A DNA stretch of 64,000 bases, taken from the NCBI GenBank assembly GCA_038659295.1, contig JASNGC010000004.1:310001-374000 (forward strand). Direction: 5' to 3'. The DNA comes from Enterocytospora artemiae (taxonomy: Eukaryota > Microsporidia). Below are positions 1 through 9,826 of this stretch, one piece after another. The stretch's first letter is position 1. Each line of letters begins with the position of its first letter. The notes beneath the pieces are model-generated. The model was not told the origin of the DNA and searched no databases. It saw only the letters and a list, made by a program, of their open reading frames with translations. The position numbers and the translations under genes are program-made.

Positions 1-1250
1 TTTCGGAGTTTCAGACCAATATTAAAATCAAGTCCATCAAAAATCTTTTTAATTTTAGTTAAATAGTTTGGGCTTAGCTCTCCATCAAAAGCTTCGGCCA
101 TTTCCGTCGTATTTATCGAAGTTGTGGTGGACATATTGCTGGTAGTGCTCAGCTCCTCCCCATCATCTTCTAGAATCTTTTTGCTATCTCTTCGTATCAA
201 TCCCAACACTTTTCGACTAAAAATCTTCTTAATCTCTTCCAATTTTTCTTTTACAACGAGAGGAATCAACTGTGCCTCTGTGTACAGTTCATGATTGGAT
301 GGTAGATCAATATTGTCCGGCTCTATCAATCCATCAACGCACTTCAACAACTTTTTAATTCCCATAATTATACAGTTGAATTTATCCTCATTCTTATCCA
401 AATGGACTAGAATCCGTTTTAAAAACTCTTTTCCACAGGAAATTGGATCCTCTATTTTTATAATATGTTTAAAACGATTTCCAAGATATGAGAGTGATTC
501 TCTCTGGGAAAAACATTCTGAATCAGATATTTTATGAAGAAGTTGTAAAATTCGATGGTCTTGATCCAATTTGAAATACAAGTCCTCATCGGTTGTAGGC
601 TTCAGAGCCCTTAAAAGTAAAACCACCGGAATAAGATATATTCTCTTGTATAGATACAGTTTGAAGTGAATATTTCCGTCATTACAGTATTTGATCTCAT
701 TCTTCTGACCTATTTCATCGTCTCCAACTGTTCTGATAGCAACAGTGTAATCTGAATATGTTGAATCGTTAGATTTGGACTTAAAGGCAAAGAGATGGTT
801 CCTTTTCCATGCAACATGAAATCTAACCACTCTATCGTACCCAGACACTATGAAGTAACCTCCACACTCTGTAGAATGCTCATTCATATCAAATAGCTCC
901 CTCTCGGACTTTCCTTTAAGATGGCACAGATCTGACTTCAACATAATAGGAAACGTACCCGCAGGTTTGAAATCACTAAATAAAACACTTCCATTAAATG
1001 TGAGATTAACCTTCAGAAACATAGATCCACCATATGTTAGGCTCTGCTCTCTGCATTCATAAGGTAAGAGTCTTCTATCTACAACATTTGTCAGTTTTAG
1101 TGGTTGATGGATTTGAATCTGTTCGAAAGAAAGTCTTAAATTCTTAAAATCCAGTGCTGATGTCTTTGAAACCACATTGTCTATAATGTTTCTCTCAAAA
1201 AGCGCATTAAATTGCTCGATATGCATATGTCCAATTTCAGAGCTTTTCAT
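1..1250 (-). CDS. RPA135: RNA polymerase I second-largest subunit (RPA135/RPA2), N-terminal part, cut by window edge
   Basis: This reading frame stays open from an ATG at 1250 to the window edge and gives about 416 residues of a second-largest RNA polymerase subunit, which forms one side of the catalytic cleft. Visible family marks are a protrusion/lobe segment with LLPYECREQSLTYGG, then PIMLKSDLCHLKG and GGYFIVSGYDRVVR, the block shared by Rpb2-type subunits. The following region (YSDYTVAIRTVGDDE, later SYLGNRF) resembles Pol I rather than Pol II or III subunits, so I assign it to rRNA transcription in the nucleolus. A GGGG at 1252-1255 (CCCC on the coding strand) sits just before the ATG, matching the start-codon signature of the other genes here. 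The catalytic C-terminal half lies outside the window. The family assignment is firm; the Pol I assignment is fairly sure. Confidence 0.88.
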   Translation of the reverse strand, partial: MKSSEIGHMHIEQFNALFERNIIDNVVSKTSALDFKNLRLSFEQIQIHQPLKLTNVVDRRLLPYECREQSLTYGGSMFLKVNLTFNGSVLFSDFKPAGTFPIMLKSDLCHLKGKSERELFDMNEHSTECGGYFIVSGYDRVVRFHVAWKRNHLFAFKSKSNDSTYSDYTVAIRTVGDDEIGQKNEIKYCNDGNIHFKLYLYKRIYLIPVVLLLRALKPTTDEDLYFKLDQDHRILQLLHKISDSECFSQRESLSYLGNRFKHIIKIEDPISCGKEFLKRILVHLDKNEDKFNCIIMGIKKLLKCVDGLIEPDNIDLPSNHELYTEAQLIPLVVKEKLEEIKKIFSRKVLGLIRRDSKKILEDDGEELSTTSNMSTTTSINTTEMAEAFDGELSPNYLTKIKKIFDGLDFNIGLKLR

Positions 1251-1597
1251 TGGGGAAAAAATTTCCAAAAAAGATATTTTAGAAATTAAAATTTATAGGG
1301 AATATGTAAAAGTACTGAAAGAATTTGGTTGTTGATAGATGATGGACCTGCCAAATCATATGTGATACTTGCACTTAAACTATTATGAAAAAAATTTAGT
1401 ACAATGACTATAACACATGATTTGTTGAACAAGGAGAAGCACTTAAAACTGTTTGTCTAATCAATGGATTCCGAATATTGTTTTAAAGAGGTCTTTTTAT
1501 TCGATCACTTAACAAGTATATGAGTCATTGATAATCTATTTCAAACCACACCATAAGGTGTAAAGATGGTACAGACGTTAAATCTACGTTGAATTTA
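1251..1597. other. Intergenic spacer
   Basis: AT-rich spacer between the RPA135 start and the end of the Rsa4 gene, both on the minus strand. Apart from the C-run before the RPA135 start I see no RNA gene, repeat or convincing ORF. Confidence 0.6.
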
Positions 1598-2929
1598 TTA
1601 ATTAAAAAAATATACTTTGGAATTTTTTAGTCCTGCAACCAAGTAACCATTGCTATAATCAAAGTCATAAACCTCATCGTCAACCACCAAATCACTTATA
1701 CATTTGCTCTGACTTACCCTGTACATTCTAATTGTCTTATCTTTGGAGCATGATATTACCAAATCAGAATAAAACTTTACTTTATAAACAAAACCCACAT
1801 GAAAGTATGTTCCCAAGATAGCGCCAGTCTCCAAATTCCAAACCTTTACTGTTTTATCAAAACTTCCACTGGCAAAATTAATTCCATTTGGAGAAACGGA
1901 AATAGAAATAACCTCTCGTTTATGGAATGATCTATTCCTGACCTGAAAATTCTTCCAGATAATAATCTGACCTGAATCTTCTCCGCTAATCATAAAATGA
2001 CCACTGGTTTCTATTGCATTGACCTGAGTAGTATGTCCCTTGATATCACAGTGGTATTTTATGTCTGCTCCATTTATCCGGTACACCTTCATTGTGCCAT
2101 CTTTGGACCCAGAAATAATAGACTCCTCATTAACATTGATTGCAGTGACAGCAGTCGAATGAATCCATTTTTGTAAAACTGAAATTCTAATTTTTGATAA
2201 GTCGGCTGAATCACTGGGCAATTCATTAGTGTTATCCTTGATTGGATATGTAGATGACGTTGCTTCTGTGTCCTGTATCTCGTAAATAACTACACTTCCA
2301 TCCCTTGCACCACTTGCTAGAATAGTATTTCCATTTTTCGATTTTGACAGCTTTAGGCAACTGATACCCTTTTTTTGCTTTGAAATTGTTTTTAGGAATT
2401 TTCCGGTGAAATCATACACGTTTATTAAGCTGTCCATTCCAGCAGAAAACACATACTTATCATTTGATTCTAAATGCATGGCCCAGTGGGTATGGTGGGA
2501 AACCGTTTTAAATTGCGTTTTGGTAAGCATGTCCCAGAATCGAACCGTTTTATCACCTCCAGCAGTAACTAATAAAAGTTTTGTTGGACATAGATTGGTT
2601 TTTTTACCATCATCAGCTCCTTTTAAACAAAATTTAACTCGTAATACTGGACCTTCATGTCCGGAATATGAAGATGAGCAGTAGACTGCCGGCTGTGTCA
2701 TCTTTTCATCATCACTTAATTTTATTCTATAAATTTTTTCGCAGTCATTCAAGTCGTTTTTTGATAAAGAGGTTTCTAAAGTATCACTTATCAAGTTTCC
2801 ATTTAGATAAAGATTCTTTTCAGTTGAAATCAATCCCTTAAGTTGCTCCAAGTTTATTGCTGTCGGGACTTGCAAAACTTCTGACAAATTATTGCCATCT
2901 TTGTCTTCAAATTGAATTAGAGAAATCAT
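1598..2929 (-). CDS. RSA4: Ribosome-assembly WD40 protein Rsa4/Notchless
   Basis: A 443-residue protein made of an N-terminal NLE-type ubiquitin-like domain (about residues 3-70) and a WD40 propeller that fills the rest (about 80-443). The propeller opens with YSGHEGPVLRVKF and GGDKTVRFWD, as in Notchless/Rsa4, and later blades carry GSKDGTMKVYR, SGSFDKTVKVWN and CSKDKTIRMYR. In yeast Rsa4 binds the AAA protein Rea1/Midasin through the NLE domain and helps release assembly factors from the pre-60S particle; the same role is inferred here. It is somewhat shorter than yeast Rsa4. CCC lies directly against the ATG on the coding strand (2930-2932). Ytm1 also has an NLE domain, but the order and wording of the first blade favour Rsa4. 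Its neighbour Lsg1 (36.6 kb) acts in the same pathway. Confidence 0.85.
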   Translation of the reverse strand: MISLIQFEDKDGNNLSEVLQVPTAINLEQLKGLISTEKNLYLNGNLISDTLETSLSKNDLNDCEKIYRIKLSDDEKMTQPAVYCSSSYSGHEGPVLRVKFCLKGADDGKKTNLCPTKLLLVTAGGDKTVRFWDMLTKTQFKTVSHHTHWAMHLESNDKYVFSAGMDSLINVYDFTGKFLKTISKQKKGISCLKLSKSKNGNTILASGARDGSVVIYEIQDTEATSSTYPIKDNTNELPSDSADLSKIRISVLQKWIHSTAVTAINVNEESIISGSKDGTMKVYRINGADIKYHCDIKGHTTQVNAIETSGHFMISGEDSGQIIIWKNFQVRNRSFHKREVISISVSPNGINFASGSFDKTVKVWNLETGAILGTYFHVGFVYKVKFYSDLVISCSKDKTIRMYRVSQSKCISDLVVDDEVYDFDYSNGYLVAGLKNSKVYFFN

Positions 2930-3276
2930 GGGTGTGGCTATGAAAAAAAACTAACTATAAAATCACTTTCACATGGAAAATGCTGAGACATTTTTGATTA
3001 ATTCACCAGCAAGAAATAATTATCTATTCTGAAAAGTACTACAACTATTAACATAGTTAGGAGAGCTACACATAACAAGGACACCCCATATAAGTTGATT
3101 GTTAATCTGGCTTAAATATACTCTAGGACAAACTTGCTACAACAATACCATAGATGAAAATTTATTATTGGATGGGATACTTTATATATCATTTATCAAG
3201 ATTTAAAATTTCATATTTATTACTGCACTCTGGTAGAATCACTTTCTGAACACGAATAACTTTAACTAGATTTTAT
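2930..3276. other. Intergenic spacer
   Basis: AT-rich sequence between the Rsa4 start and the Spt16 stop. I see only short A/T runs and no supported gene. Confidence 0.6.
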
Positions 3277-5886
3277 TTATCTCCTTCTATTTCCTTTAAC
3301 CTTTTTAACTTTTTCTTCGCTCTCGGTGTCACTTTCTAGAAACGAGCTCGTAGTCGATACATCCGACTCCGAAGCAGAACTCGAAGATGACACATCACTG
3401 CTAGCCTCCTCATCTGAGGAGCTTACATCCATAGACTCATCAGAAGAAAGACTAGAACTGCTACTACTCTCACCCGAACTTTCTGCAGTATCATCTACCA
3501 TCAACTCTGCCCAACCACCATTTTCATAGAAATTGAGCGGGTCCTTTGTGATAGTGCTCATTAGGGAGCTCCAATTGATATTTACCTTGGTGTCCATGAA
3601 CAGAATGTTCATAGAATCTAGAATGGTTTTCACGAAACCCAGTTTAGTTGTTTCAATAGCTCCAATAAATGTGGTAATAGATTTTGTGGAAATGGGTTTG
3701 ATGGAGCTTGGATTGCTATTTGCCGTATCATCTGCATTATCGAGTCTTTTTACTGCCACCATATCAAAAGTCTTGGTTACACCGGTAACTCTTTCTAAAT
3801 TAATAACCTCAATTTCATTTAAATTTAACACGAAGAAAGGACTTTCATTGAGAGAAATCAGACAGTCATTAGTGAAAGACAGGAAGGCTGCCTCTTTGTG
3901 ATAGACACCATAAAATCCTCTGGAATTATCGACCCTCTCAATCTTCAGTGTGCTATCAGTGGAGTTAAAAGCATCAATGAATCTCTCAAACTCTGAAATA
4001 TGTCTCAACAACTCCTCCTCCTCTTCCCTCTGTCTAATAATCTCCATCTGCTCATTCTCCCTTCTGTTACAATCAACAAAGTTACCACTATTCATGCCCT
4101 TCTTAACAAATTGGATATTCCTTGTAACTTTTCCATTGATCATTTGATTCTCCTTTAAATTAAAATGTAAAATAATATCATCTCCAGTATCTGAAGAGTT
4201 TGTTGCAATAAAGAATGCCCTAAAAATGTTCGAGAACAAGACAGTATTTTCACCATACTTGAAGCCATTCTCATGCAATTCCAAATTACCCAATATTTTC
4301 CTATTAACTTTTGTATCTACCTTAATGAGTAAATCCTTTATAACATTAAATCTATTCTTGTAGATTAATTTGCCCTGTTTCTCCAGATGAACCTTTGGTT
4401 TGCTAAAGTCTCTTCTCAAAACATTTATATTCGTTAGAATAAGCGGATCATTTATGGGTATTGTAATTGATTTTATAAATGTATCAAATGGTGTACTTTG
4501 ATTGGCGGATTCACTATACGGGCTGTTCGTGTTTTTCTTTAATAGGTTAATTCTTAACCTGTTATCATTTAACGATACATTCTTTACACAGCTAATGTGT
4601 ATTGGTACAGAGTAGTTCAGTATTGGTACGATAATATGGAAGGTATCATAATCTATTGCTATATTCTTGCTTCTCGGAACACTCTCATCAGTTTTGTAGT
4701 AAACAATTGGATTTGTATTCTCCAAACTCTGTTCGTTTAGTTTATGCTTACTGAAATATTCTATTCTTGCCTCACATAAATTGTCTAGCAACTCTTTTTG
4801 ATGTTCCTTTATACGATTCTGCAAATTGGTGTCAATAGTCTTATTTCTGAATCTCATTGCAGCTGTAGTATACATTGAAGCTGAATCCACCTTTGTAATA
4901 AAATTAACTCTATTGTTCAATAATACAAAGGTGTTCACCAGCTCATTTATGGCAACAACAAAAGTTATACCATCCTTCAGAACAAAATTGGTCGAAAACT
5001 CTACCTCCTTGCTCATCAAGCCAATTGTATAGATGGAAATGTTATCTGTTGCAAACTGGTTATTTGAAATGAATTTCAAAACATCATTGCTTGTAGCCTG
5101 ACCATCATTGATTCTATCATTTATTTCTTTAATTATTAGATCTAATATCCTGTATTCCTCAGTCAAGTCCATCAAATATCCCCTCCCGATTTCGGAGCAA
5201 TATCCTTTATACCTTATTCCTAGTCTAACAGAATTATTGATGGACTTAGGTGGAAACGAGAACTCTATCGAATCAATATCTATACTCACTCTACCATTTA
5301 TATATTGTCTCAAATGCTTCTCGGTTATACAATTCTCCAAGGTTTCTATGGAAAAATCGTTGTCTCTGGCCAAATCAATTCCATTTTCCATCAGATAATT
5401 ACATAATATTCCTGCGCTCTTTATATTCTCTATCTCATTGGATTCCTTCACCAAAAAAAGTCTGTTTATTTCATCTGAAATATCAACCACTCTTGTCTTC
5501 TGTAGAATATTTTGACAGAATTCTCCCCTTATATTTTCCAAATCTACAATTCCATATGTCCCACTTAGAGAATCCAGAAACATGCTATTAGTGGGAGCCT
5601 CCTTGATAATTATTCTTATCCTACTTCTGTCATACCTAACCAGCTGGTCCAGTATAACCGCCTTCTTCGAAGAAGTATATATTGTAGAAATACCATCGTC
5701 AATCAAAACAGCTGTTTCTGAAAACTCAAATCCGAGAATGAAGTTGAATATAGCCGAATTCATATTAAATTCAGGGACATCTACCCTCTTGCCAAGCATT
5801 ATAATCACTGGTCTATTTACAGCGTTGAAGATATCTTGACATCTCTTGAAAAAAAGTTGAGGATTTAAAGTAACTGTTGCATTCAT
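3277..5886 (-). CDS. SPT16: FACT histone chaperone subunit Spt16
   Basis: An 869-residue protein with the Spt16 plan: an N-terminal aminopeptidase-like module (about 1-400, without an obvious metal centre), a middle region with two PH-like modules (about 470-790), and a strongly acidic tail (about 795-869) of Ser/Asp/Glu runs ending in a short basic KVKKVKGNRRR. With its partner (Pob3/SSRP1, not in this window) FACT loosens and rebuilds nucleosomes during transcription and replication. The protein is shorter than yeast Spt16 (about 1,035 aa), as is usual in microsporidia, but the acidic tail that binds H2A-H2B is kept. The coding-strand leader has CCC (5890-5892) three bases before the ATG. 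Several small ORFs on the opposite strand are shadows of this gene. Confidence 0.88.
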   Translation of the reverse strand: MNATVTLNPQLFFKRCQDIFNAVNRPVIIMLGKRVDVPEFNMNSAIFNFILGFEFSETAVLIDDGISTIYTSSKKAVILDQLVRYDRSRIRIIIKEAPTNSMFLDSLSGTYGIVDLENIRGEFCQNILQKTRVVDISDEINRLFLVKESNEIENIKSAGILCNYLMENGIDLARDNDFSIETLENCITEKHLRQYINGRVSIDIDSIEFSFPPKSINNSVRLGIRYKGYCSEIGRGYLMDLTEEYRILDLIIKEINDRINDGQATSNDVLKFISNNQFATDNISIYTIGLMSKEVEFSTNFVLKDGITFVVAINELVNTFVLLNNRVNFITKVDSASMYTTAAMRFRNKTIDTNLQNRIKEHQKELLDNLCEARIEYFSKHKLNEQSLENTNPIVYYKTDESVPRSKNIAIDYDTFHIIVPILNYSVPIHISCVKNVSLNDNRLRINLLKKNTNSPYSESANQSTPFDTFIKSITIPINDPLILTNINVLRRDFSKPKVHLEKQGKLIYKNRFNVIKDLLIKVDTKVNRKILGNLELHENGFKYGENTVLFSNIFRAFFIATNSSDTGDDIILHFNLKENQMINGKVTRNIQFVKKGMNSGNFVDCNRRENEQMEIIRQREEEEELLRHISEFERFIDAFNSTDSTLKIERVDNSRGFYGVYHKEAAFLSFTNDCLISLNESPFFVLNLNEIEVINLERVTGVTKTFDMVAVKRLDNADDTANSNPSSIKPISTKSITTFIGAIETTKLGFVKTILDSMNILFMDTKVNINWSSLMSTITKDPLNFYENGGWAELMVDDTAESSGESSSSSSLSSDESMDVSSSDEEASSDVSSSSSASESDVSTTSSFLESDTESEEKVKKVKGNRRR

Positions 5887-6270
5887 GTAGGGCTATAAAA
5901 ATTTTTGTAAAAAATATCTTTGAGATTAGTGATTACTTAGAGCTCATTTTTAATAACATAGCAGCCTTCCGTATGGGTGTGTTTTTTATTTCAAGCTCTT
6001 ATTATTTAACAAGATGAAGATTATATCATAAAAAGATTTAATAAATAGCCAAAATCAGTACATTTCACGAAATTAGCCTCTTCTCCAATATGTGTGGTGG
6101 GTACCTGTGCACTAAACCATCAAATTGTAATAGTCTGCAATTTATGTGGGCTTTGAGAATGAAATCAGTTATTGTGTTGTATGCCAATGCCCGAATATAA
6201 TTGATTCTTTTCCGTTTCACAATTATGTTTCAGAACATTTTTATTTAAAACACTTTATACAGGTGCATCT
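5887..6270. other. Intergenic spacer between divergent genes
   Basis: Shared upstream region of Spt16 (minus) and a membrane protein gene (plus). It is AT-rich. A 67-codon ORF at 6146-6349 overlaps the next gene in another frame and has no family look, so I do not call it. Confidence 0.5.
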
Positions 6271-7053
6271 ATGCTTTCTAAACTACTTCTATTTACACTC
6301 TCAGCAAGCTGTACTACACTTTTCATCGAGACTAAGACAAACTTGCTAAATATTTTGGCAGTATACACCTCGGCTGTAGATAAAATATTTAACCTTACGC
6401 CATTCTACAACAAGATATTGTCAATAGAGTTTCTATTTATCATAATGATGACACCTGCTGTTCTCAATCTGACATTTTATGGAATTAGGAAACCACAATT
6501 TCCAATGGCCGCATTTATGAGTGTATTCCTATTTTCTTTCTTCTCCAGATATGCATCATACATTCCACACGGGGTATTAACTTCAAGAGAATTTTTGTTC
6601 ATTATAGTAGCTTTCGTATCAATATTCTTCATTCTATTCTACTCTTTAATGAGACCTGTTTTCGCTGCCATACTGATATATTTCGTATATGAATTAGTCT
6701 GCTCTTCCTTAATTGGAGAGAGTCAGTTTGTCAATCTAATTATTCTAATATTGATGATTATAGGTATCCACTTCATCTTTAGTAAGATCACAAGCATATT
6801 TAAATTCATTTTGATTGCCTTATTTGCACTTTATGGTGCCCTGTTCACAATATTGATCTCTGCCTTATGGATTACCATTCCTTCCCCAGAATCATTTACA
6901 CAGTACATAAATGGCTTGAATGGTCCGGAGGGTCTAAGCGAATTGTCGAACAGTTATACAGTTGTTTGGCTGGTATTAACCACAATAGGAATTGCAACCC
7001 AGATAATGCTTGTCCACAACGGAGACAATGAAGATTCTGGAAAGAAAGAATAA
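6271..7053 (+). CDS. Multi-pass membrane protein, family unknown
   Basis: A 260-residue protein, most of it hydrophobic. I count about eight possible membrane segments, around residues 1-20, 47-70, 90-110, 112-133, 135-155, 160-180, 182-208 and 227-247. The tail is short, polar and acidic (GDNEDSGKKE) and probably faces the cytosol. The N-terminal segment could serve as a signal anchor. I recognise no transporter signature or catalytic motif. Unlike most genes here there is no C-run just before the ATG, so the true start could differ. It stands alone between Spt16 and eL13 and converges with eL13, with a gap of only 53 bases. No function can be given. Confidence 0.7.
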   Translation: MLSKLLLFTLSASCTTLFIETKTNLLNILAVYTSAVDKIFNLTPFYNKILSIEFLFIIMMTPAVLNLTFYGIRKPQFPMAAFMSVFLFSFFSRYASYIPHGVLTSREFLFIIVAFVSIFFILFYSLMRPVFAAILIYFVYELVCSSLIGESQFVNLIILILMIIGIHFIFSKITSIFKFILIALFALYGALFTILISALWITIPSPESFTQYINGLNGPEGLSELSNSYTVVWLVLTTIGIATQIMLVHNGDNEDSGKKE

Positions 7054-7106
7054 ATAATTTTCTACTATACGACAAAAATAGACACAACACTGGTTAATTA
7101 AATACT

Positions 7107-7598
7107 TTAATTAAATGAAGCAATTTCACTTGACTTAATTGTGGGAACAATTACGGCCTTCTTCTCGATTGGCATAATTATGCCTCTAAATGATGTGGCC
7201 TTTGATTCTCTTGCTGCCTTTTTGGAATCGTATATGGTTATCTTGCTCTGGTATTCCTTTAATCTTTGAACATTTTTCTCAAACGATTCTAAATTAGCAC
7301 TAGTTCTCCTCAAATCGACTGCTATACCAATAGTCCTTGCATACTTGTAGTCAAGTCCCGCTGCCTTGCATTCTTCTACAGTAAATCCTCTACCTAGACG
7401 TTCTTTCTTGTTGTATCTAATAGTCTCACATCTCACAACTGGTCTAAGCTTATTTATGGGATTTGGGAAGGATTTCCTGGCCTTAAGATCACGGTTTGCT
7501 CTTCTTCTTACAGCACCGGCAGCTTGACCAAACCAGGTCTTAATTCTCTTGGCAGTCTTCTTAAAATGGTTATTTGGCAATGCATTGTTTCTCTTCAT
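7107..7598 (-). CDS. RPL13: Large-subunit ribosomal protein eL13
   Basis: A 163-residue basic protein matching eukaryotic eL13. It opens MKRNNALPNNHFKK and continues with RIKTWFGQAAGAVRRR, LRPVVRCETIRYN, LGRGFTVEECKAAGL, ARTIGIAVDLRR and NVQRLKEYQSKI, the conserved blocks in the family order. It is a structural protein of the 60S subunit and is shorter than the yeast protein (199 aa), mainly by loss of the C-terminal extension. CCC (7602-7604 on the coding strand) lies three bases before the ATG. The gene sits head to head with uS9, so the 200-base gap between them probably holds both promoters and may coordinate two ribosomal proteins. Confidence 0.93.
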   Translation of the reverse strand: MKRNNALPNNHFKKTAKRIKTWFGQAAGAVRRRANRDLKARKSFPNPINKLRPVVRCETIRYNKKERLGRGFTVEECKAAGLDYKYARTIGIAVDLRRTSANLESFEKNVQRLKEYQSKITIYDSKKAARESKATSFRGIIMPIEKKAVIVPTIKSSEIASFN

Positions 7599-7800
7599 CT
7601 ATGGGTCTTGAAAAATAAAAAATTTACAAAAAAATTTACAAAAATTAGTTAAAAAGGCAATTATCATAGCACAAATGGGAATGCTAAAAAAATCATTATG
7701 TGTGGAGGATTTTCCATTTGGTCCATTTGGTGCTTCACAGTTGAGGGACCGAGGAATACCGATAGTTTTTTAAAAAATTTGTACAATTTTTTAGACCCAT

Positions 7801-8232
7801 ATGAACTCTGTTGTTGCACGCGGTGTGAAGAAGAGTAGCACAGCTGTCTGCAAGTGTGAGAAGACTGGAGATTTTGAGATTAGAATTAATAATGTGCCAC
7901 TTTCAAATTGTCAAGATCCAATAATGGTGGGCAAGATAACAGAGGTTTTAGAAATTATTACACCGGAGGCTTTGGAAGGTTTGGATTTTGCTATCAAGTT
8001 CAAAAATGCCGCAGGGTGTACTACAGGATCTGTTTATGCTGCTAGGCAGGCTTTTTGTAGGGCTGTGCTCAGTTACTTTGGAACATATTCTGACGAGTAT
8101 AAGAAGCAGGAGATACAGAAGGATTTGATGAAGTTTGACAGATTTTCTCTCGTGACTGATACAAGAACTAAAGAGGCCAAGAAGTACGGTGGTCCAGGTG
8201 CACGTGCAAGATACCAGAAATCATACCGTTAA
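7801..8232 (+). CDS. RPS16: Small-subunit ribosomal protein uS9
   Basis: A 143-residue protein equal in length to eukaryotic uS9 (RPS16). The N-terminus VVARGVKKSSTAVCKC, the middle AAGCTTGSVYAARQAFCRAV and the closing GGPGARARYQKSYR are the family's signature stretches. The basic C-terminal tail reaches the P-site tRNA in known ribosomes, and its last residues (QKSYR) are intact. CCC at 7796-7798 lies two bases before the ATG. The gene is divergent from eL13 across a 200-base shared upstream region. Confidence 0.95.
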   Translation: MNSVVARGVKKSSTAVCKCEKTGDFEIRINNVPLSNCQDPIMVGKITEVLEIITPEALEGLDFAIKFKNAAGCTTGSVYAARQAFCRAVLSYFGTYSDEYKKQEIQKDLMKFDRFSLVTDTRTKEAKKYGGPGARARYQKSYR

Positions 8233-8749
8233 AATAAATCATTGGGGAGAGAAATTGAGAATGTTTAGATGTAGAATTTAGCATATTATCACAGTCATGC
8301 TGGTAGTTAAAACTTTCGTTTTTTCGATACTTTAATATATACTTTGTAGATTTCCTTATCAAAGCGTTGAATATAGGAATTTAATTGTCCCACATATCAA
8401 ACCTGCAAGGGAGGTGATATTTTATTCAAAAATTCTATATTATCATTGATATGAAACTCATCCATCATTAAAGGATGATAGAAGCCAGGCATACGAGAAA
8501 TATGCAAAAGAAGATTTTTAGGCTTTAGAATTTAACAGCTAGAGTGTTGTATTTGTCTGCTATGGTAAAGATAATCTGTAGGATATGTTCTGAAGTGATT
8601 TTATTTTTCAAAATTCTAAAATCTCCTGAAACTAAGACTTACATATTGTTTTCACAAGTAATACCTTTTGGTATTAATATAGTGATGAAATATCTGGGAA
8701 ATTGTAAAATTCAGGTATCCAAAACTATACACCTCGAATCGAACTTCTT
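8233..8749. other. Intergenic spacer between convergent genes
   Basis: AT-rich region between the ends of uS9 and Tad3. An 81-codon ORF at 8544-8789 runs into the Tad3 gene antisense and looks like noise. No RNA gene seen. Confidence 0.5.
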
Positions 8750-9826
8750 TTACATACCACCTCTCACAAAATATACATTGTACCTGTGATTCAGATTGGT
8801 ATTGTGATTGAATTTCTCACCACTAAAAACGCCCTTGCTATTTGCTGTTTTTTGTTCTACGAAAACCCGCTTAATCCTTCCGTGAACTAATGCCATGGCA
8901 CATGATTGGCATGGCTCTTTTAACAAATATGCGGAAAGACCAGTGCACAAATAACCTTTCGAAATTGAGGTGGCATCATCACAAGCATTGGTTTGGTCGA
9001 CTATGGAATGCCTATTAATACTTGAACTATAGTCATTAACCGGGGTTATTTTATTTTCTAAATCTAGTGCAGTTTTTCCACTATCGTTTCCATCTTCCAG
9101 GGTTTTTAGCCTACACAACTTCCCACCCCCTATATTTCTTCTCTGGCAGACATTTTCTATGGCCTCAAGAATACAATGTCCAAAAAGTGGTTCACTATCA
9201 AACCCACAGTATAAAATGTTAGATCCATCAGCTATAATAATTCCACAACTACAAAAATTTCTATTGCTCAGATAGCCAGCCACTGGGGTATTATTCACAC
9301 ATAATTGTGCATGGACATTACTTCTACTTAAATTGGTTAATATTGAGGACTTATATATGGCTGATTCGCCTCTCTTTCTCAATTCTTTCATAATTAAACT
9401 TGCAGTTACTTCGTCAATTTTCTCTTCGGGGTATTTAGCATAAATAAATGGCCACGAATCTTTACACTCTTCTATTTGACTAAGAGTTATTGGCTTAAAT
9501 GCCGGGACCATTACTGTTATAATATTATTGTACGAAGGTTCATAGGCTAAATTGCTTGCAACCCCACGATCCTCTTCTATATGATCAGATTCCCTACTTT
9601 TCCCAAGTAAAATATAACTTCCATCTGTATATTTTTTTATGCTTTTCAAATGTTCTGGGATATTCACTCTGCTAATTTGGTTGGAGATATCCGTAGGATT
9701 TATCTTTCTAGCTTTCATGGGAACAAATTCCATTTTTCGTTCTTCATCATCTGTAAGTAATCGATCAAAAAATATAGAACTTTCTGAAATAACTTCCCGA
9801 TGATTGACTGGTTTCATCTGAGACAT
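8750..9826 (-). CDS. TAD3: tRNA adenosine deaminase subunit Tad3/ADAT3
   Basis: About 358 residues, read from the ATG at 9826; the longer frame begins with a TTG and is not preferred. The C-terminal half is a cytidine-deaminase-type fold. The zinc ligands are visible as GHCILEAI and EPCQSCAMALVHGR, followed by LNHRYNVYFVRGG, which matches ADAT3. The catalytic glutamate of active deaminases (H-A-E) is replaced (H-C-I), as expected for Tad3, the non-catalytic partner of Tad2. The heterodimer turns adenosine 34 of certain tRNAs into inosine. The N-terminal half (about 1-190) is the less conserved region that helps bind tRNA. An insert of about 55 residues (RLKTLEDGND onward) separates the two zinc-binding stretches. 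The alternative start at 9817 is possible. Confidence 0.85.
   Translation of the reverse strand: MSQMKPVNHREVISESSIFFDRLLTDDEERKMEFVPMKARKINPTDISNQISRVNIPEHLKSIKKYTDGSYILLGKSRESDHIEEDRGVASNLAYEPSYNNIITVMVPAFKPITLSQIEECKDSWPFIYAKYPEEKIDEVTASLIMKELRKRGESAIYKSSILTNLSRSNVHAQLCVNNTPVAGYLSNRNFCSCGIIIADGSNILYCGFDSEPLFGHCILEAIENVCQRRNIGGGKLCRLKTLEDGNDSGKTALDLENKITPVNDYSSSINRHSIVDQTNACDDATSISKGYLCTGLSAYLLKEPCQSCAMALVHGRIKRVFVEQKTANSKGVFSGEKFNHNTNLNHRYNVYFVRGGM

Noticed and set aside
3326..5839. Seven to eight ORFs of 65-122 codons on the + strand
   Set aside because: All lie antisense inside Spt16, whose family blocks run the whole length; compositions are typical of reversed coding sequence.
6146..6349. 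67-codon ORF overlapping the membrane-protein start
   Set aside because: Overlaps a longer, better frame and shows no motif.
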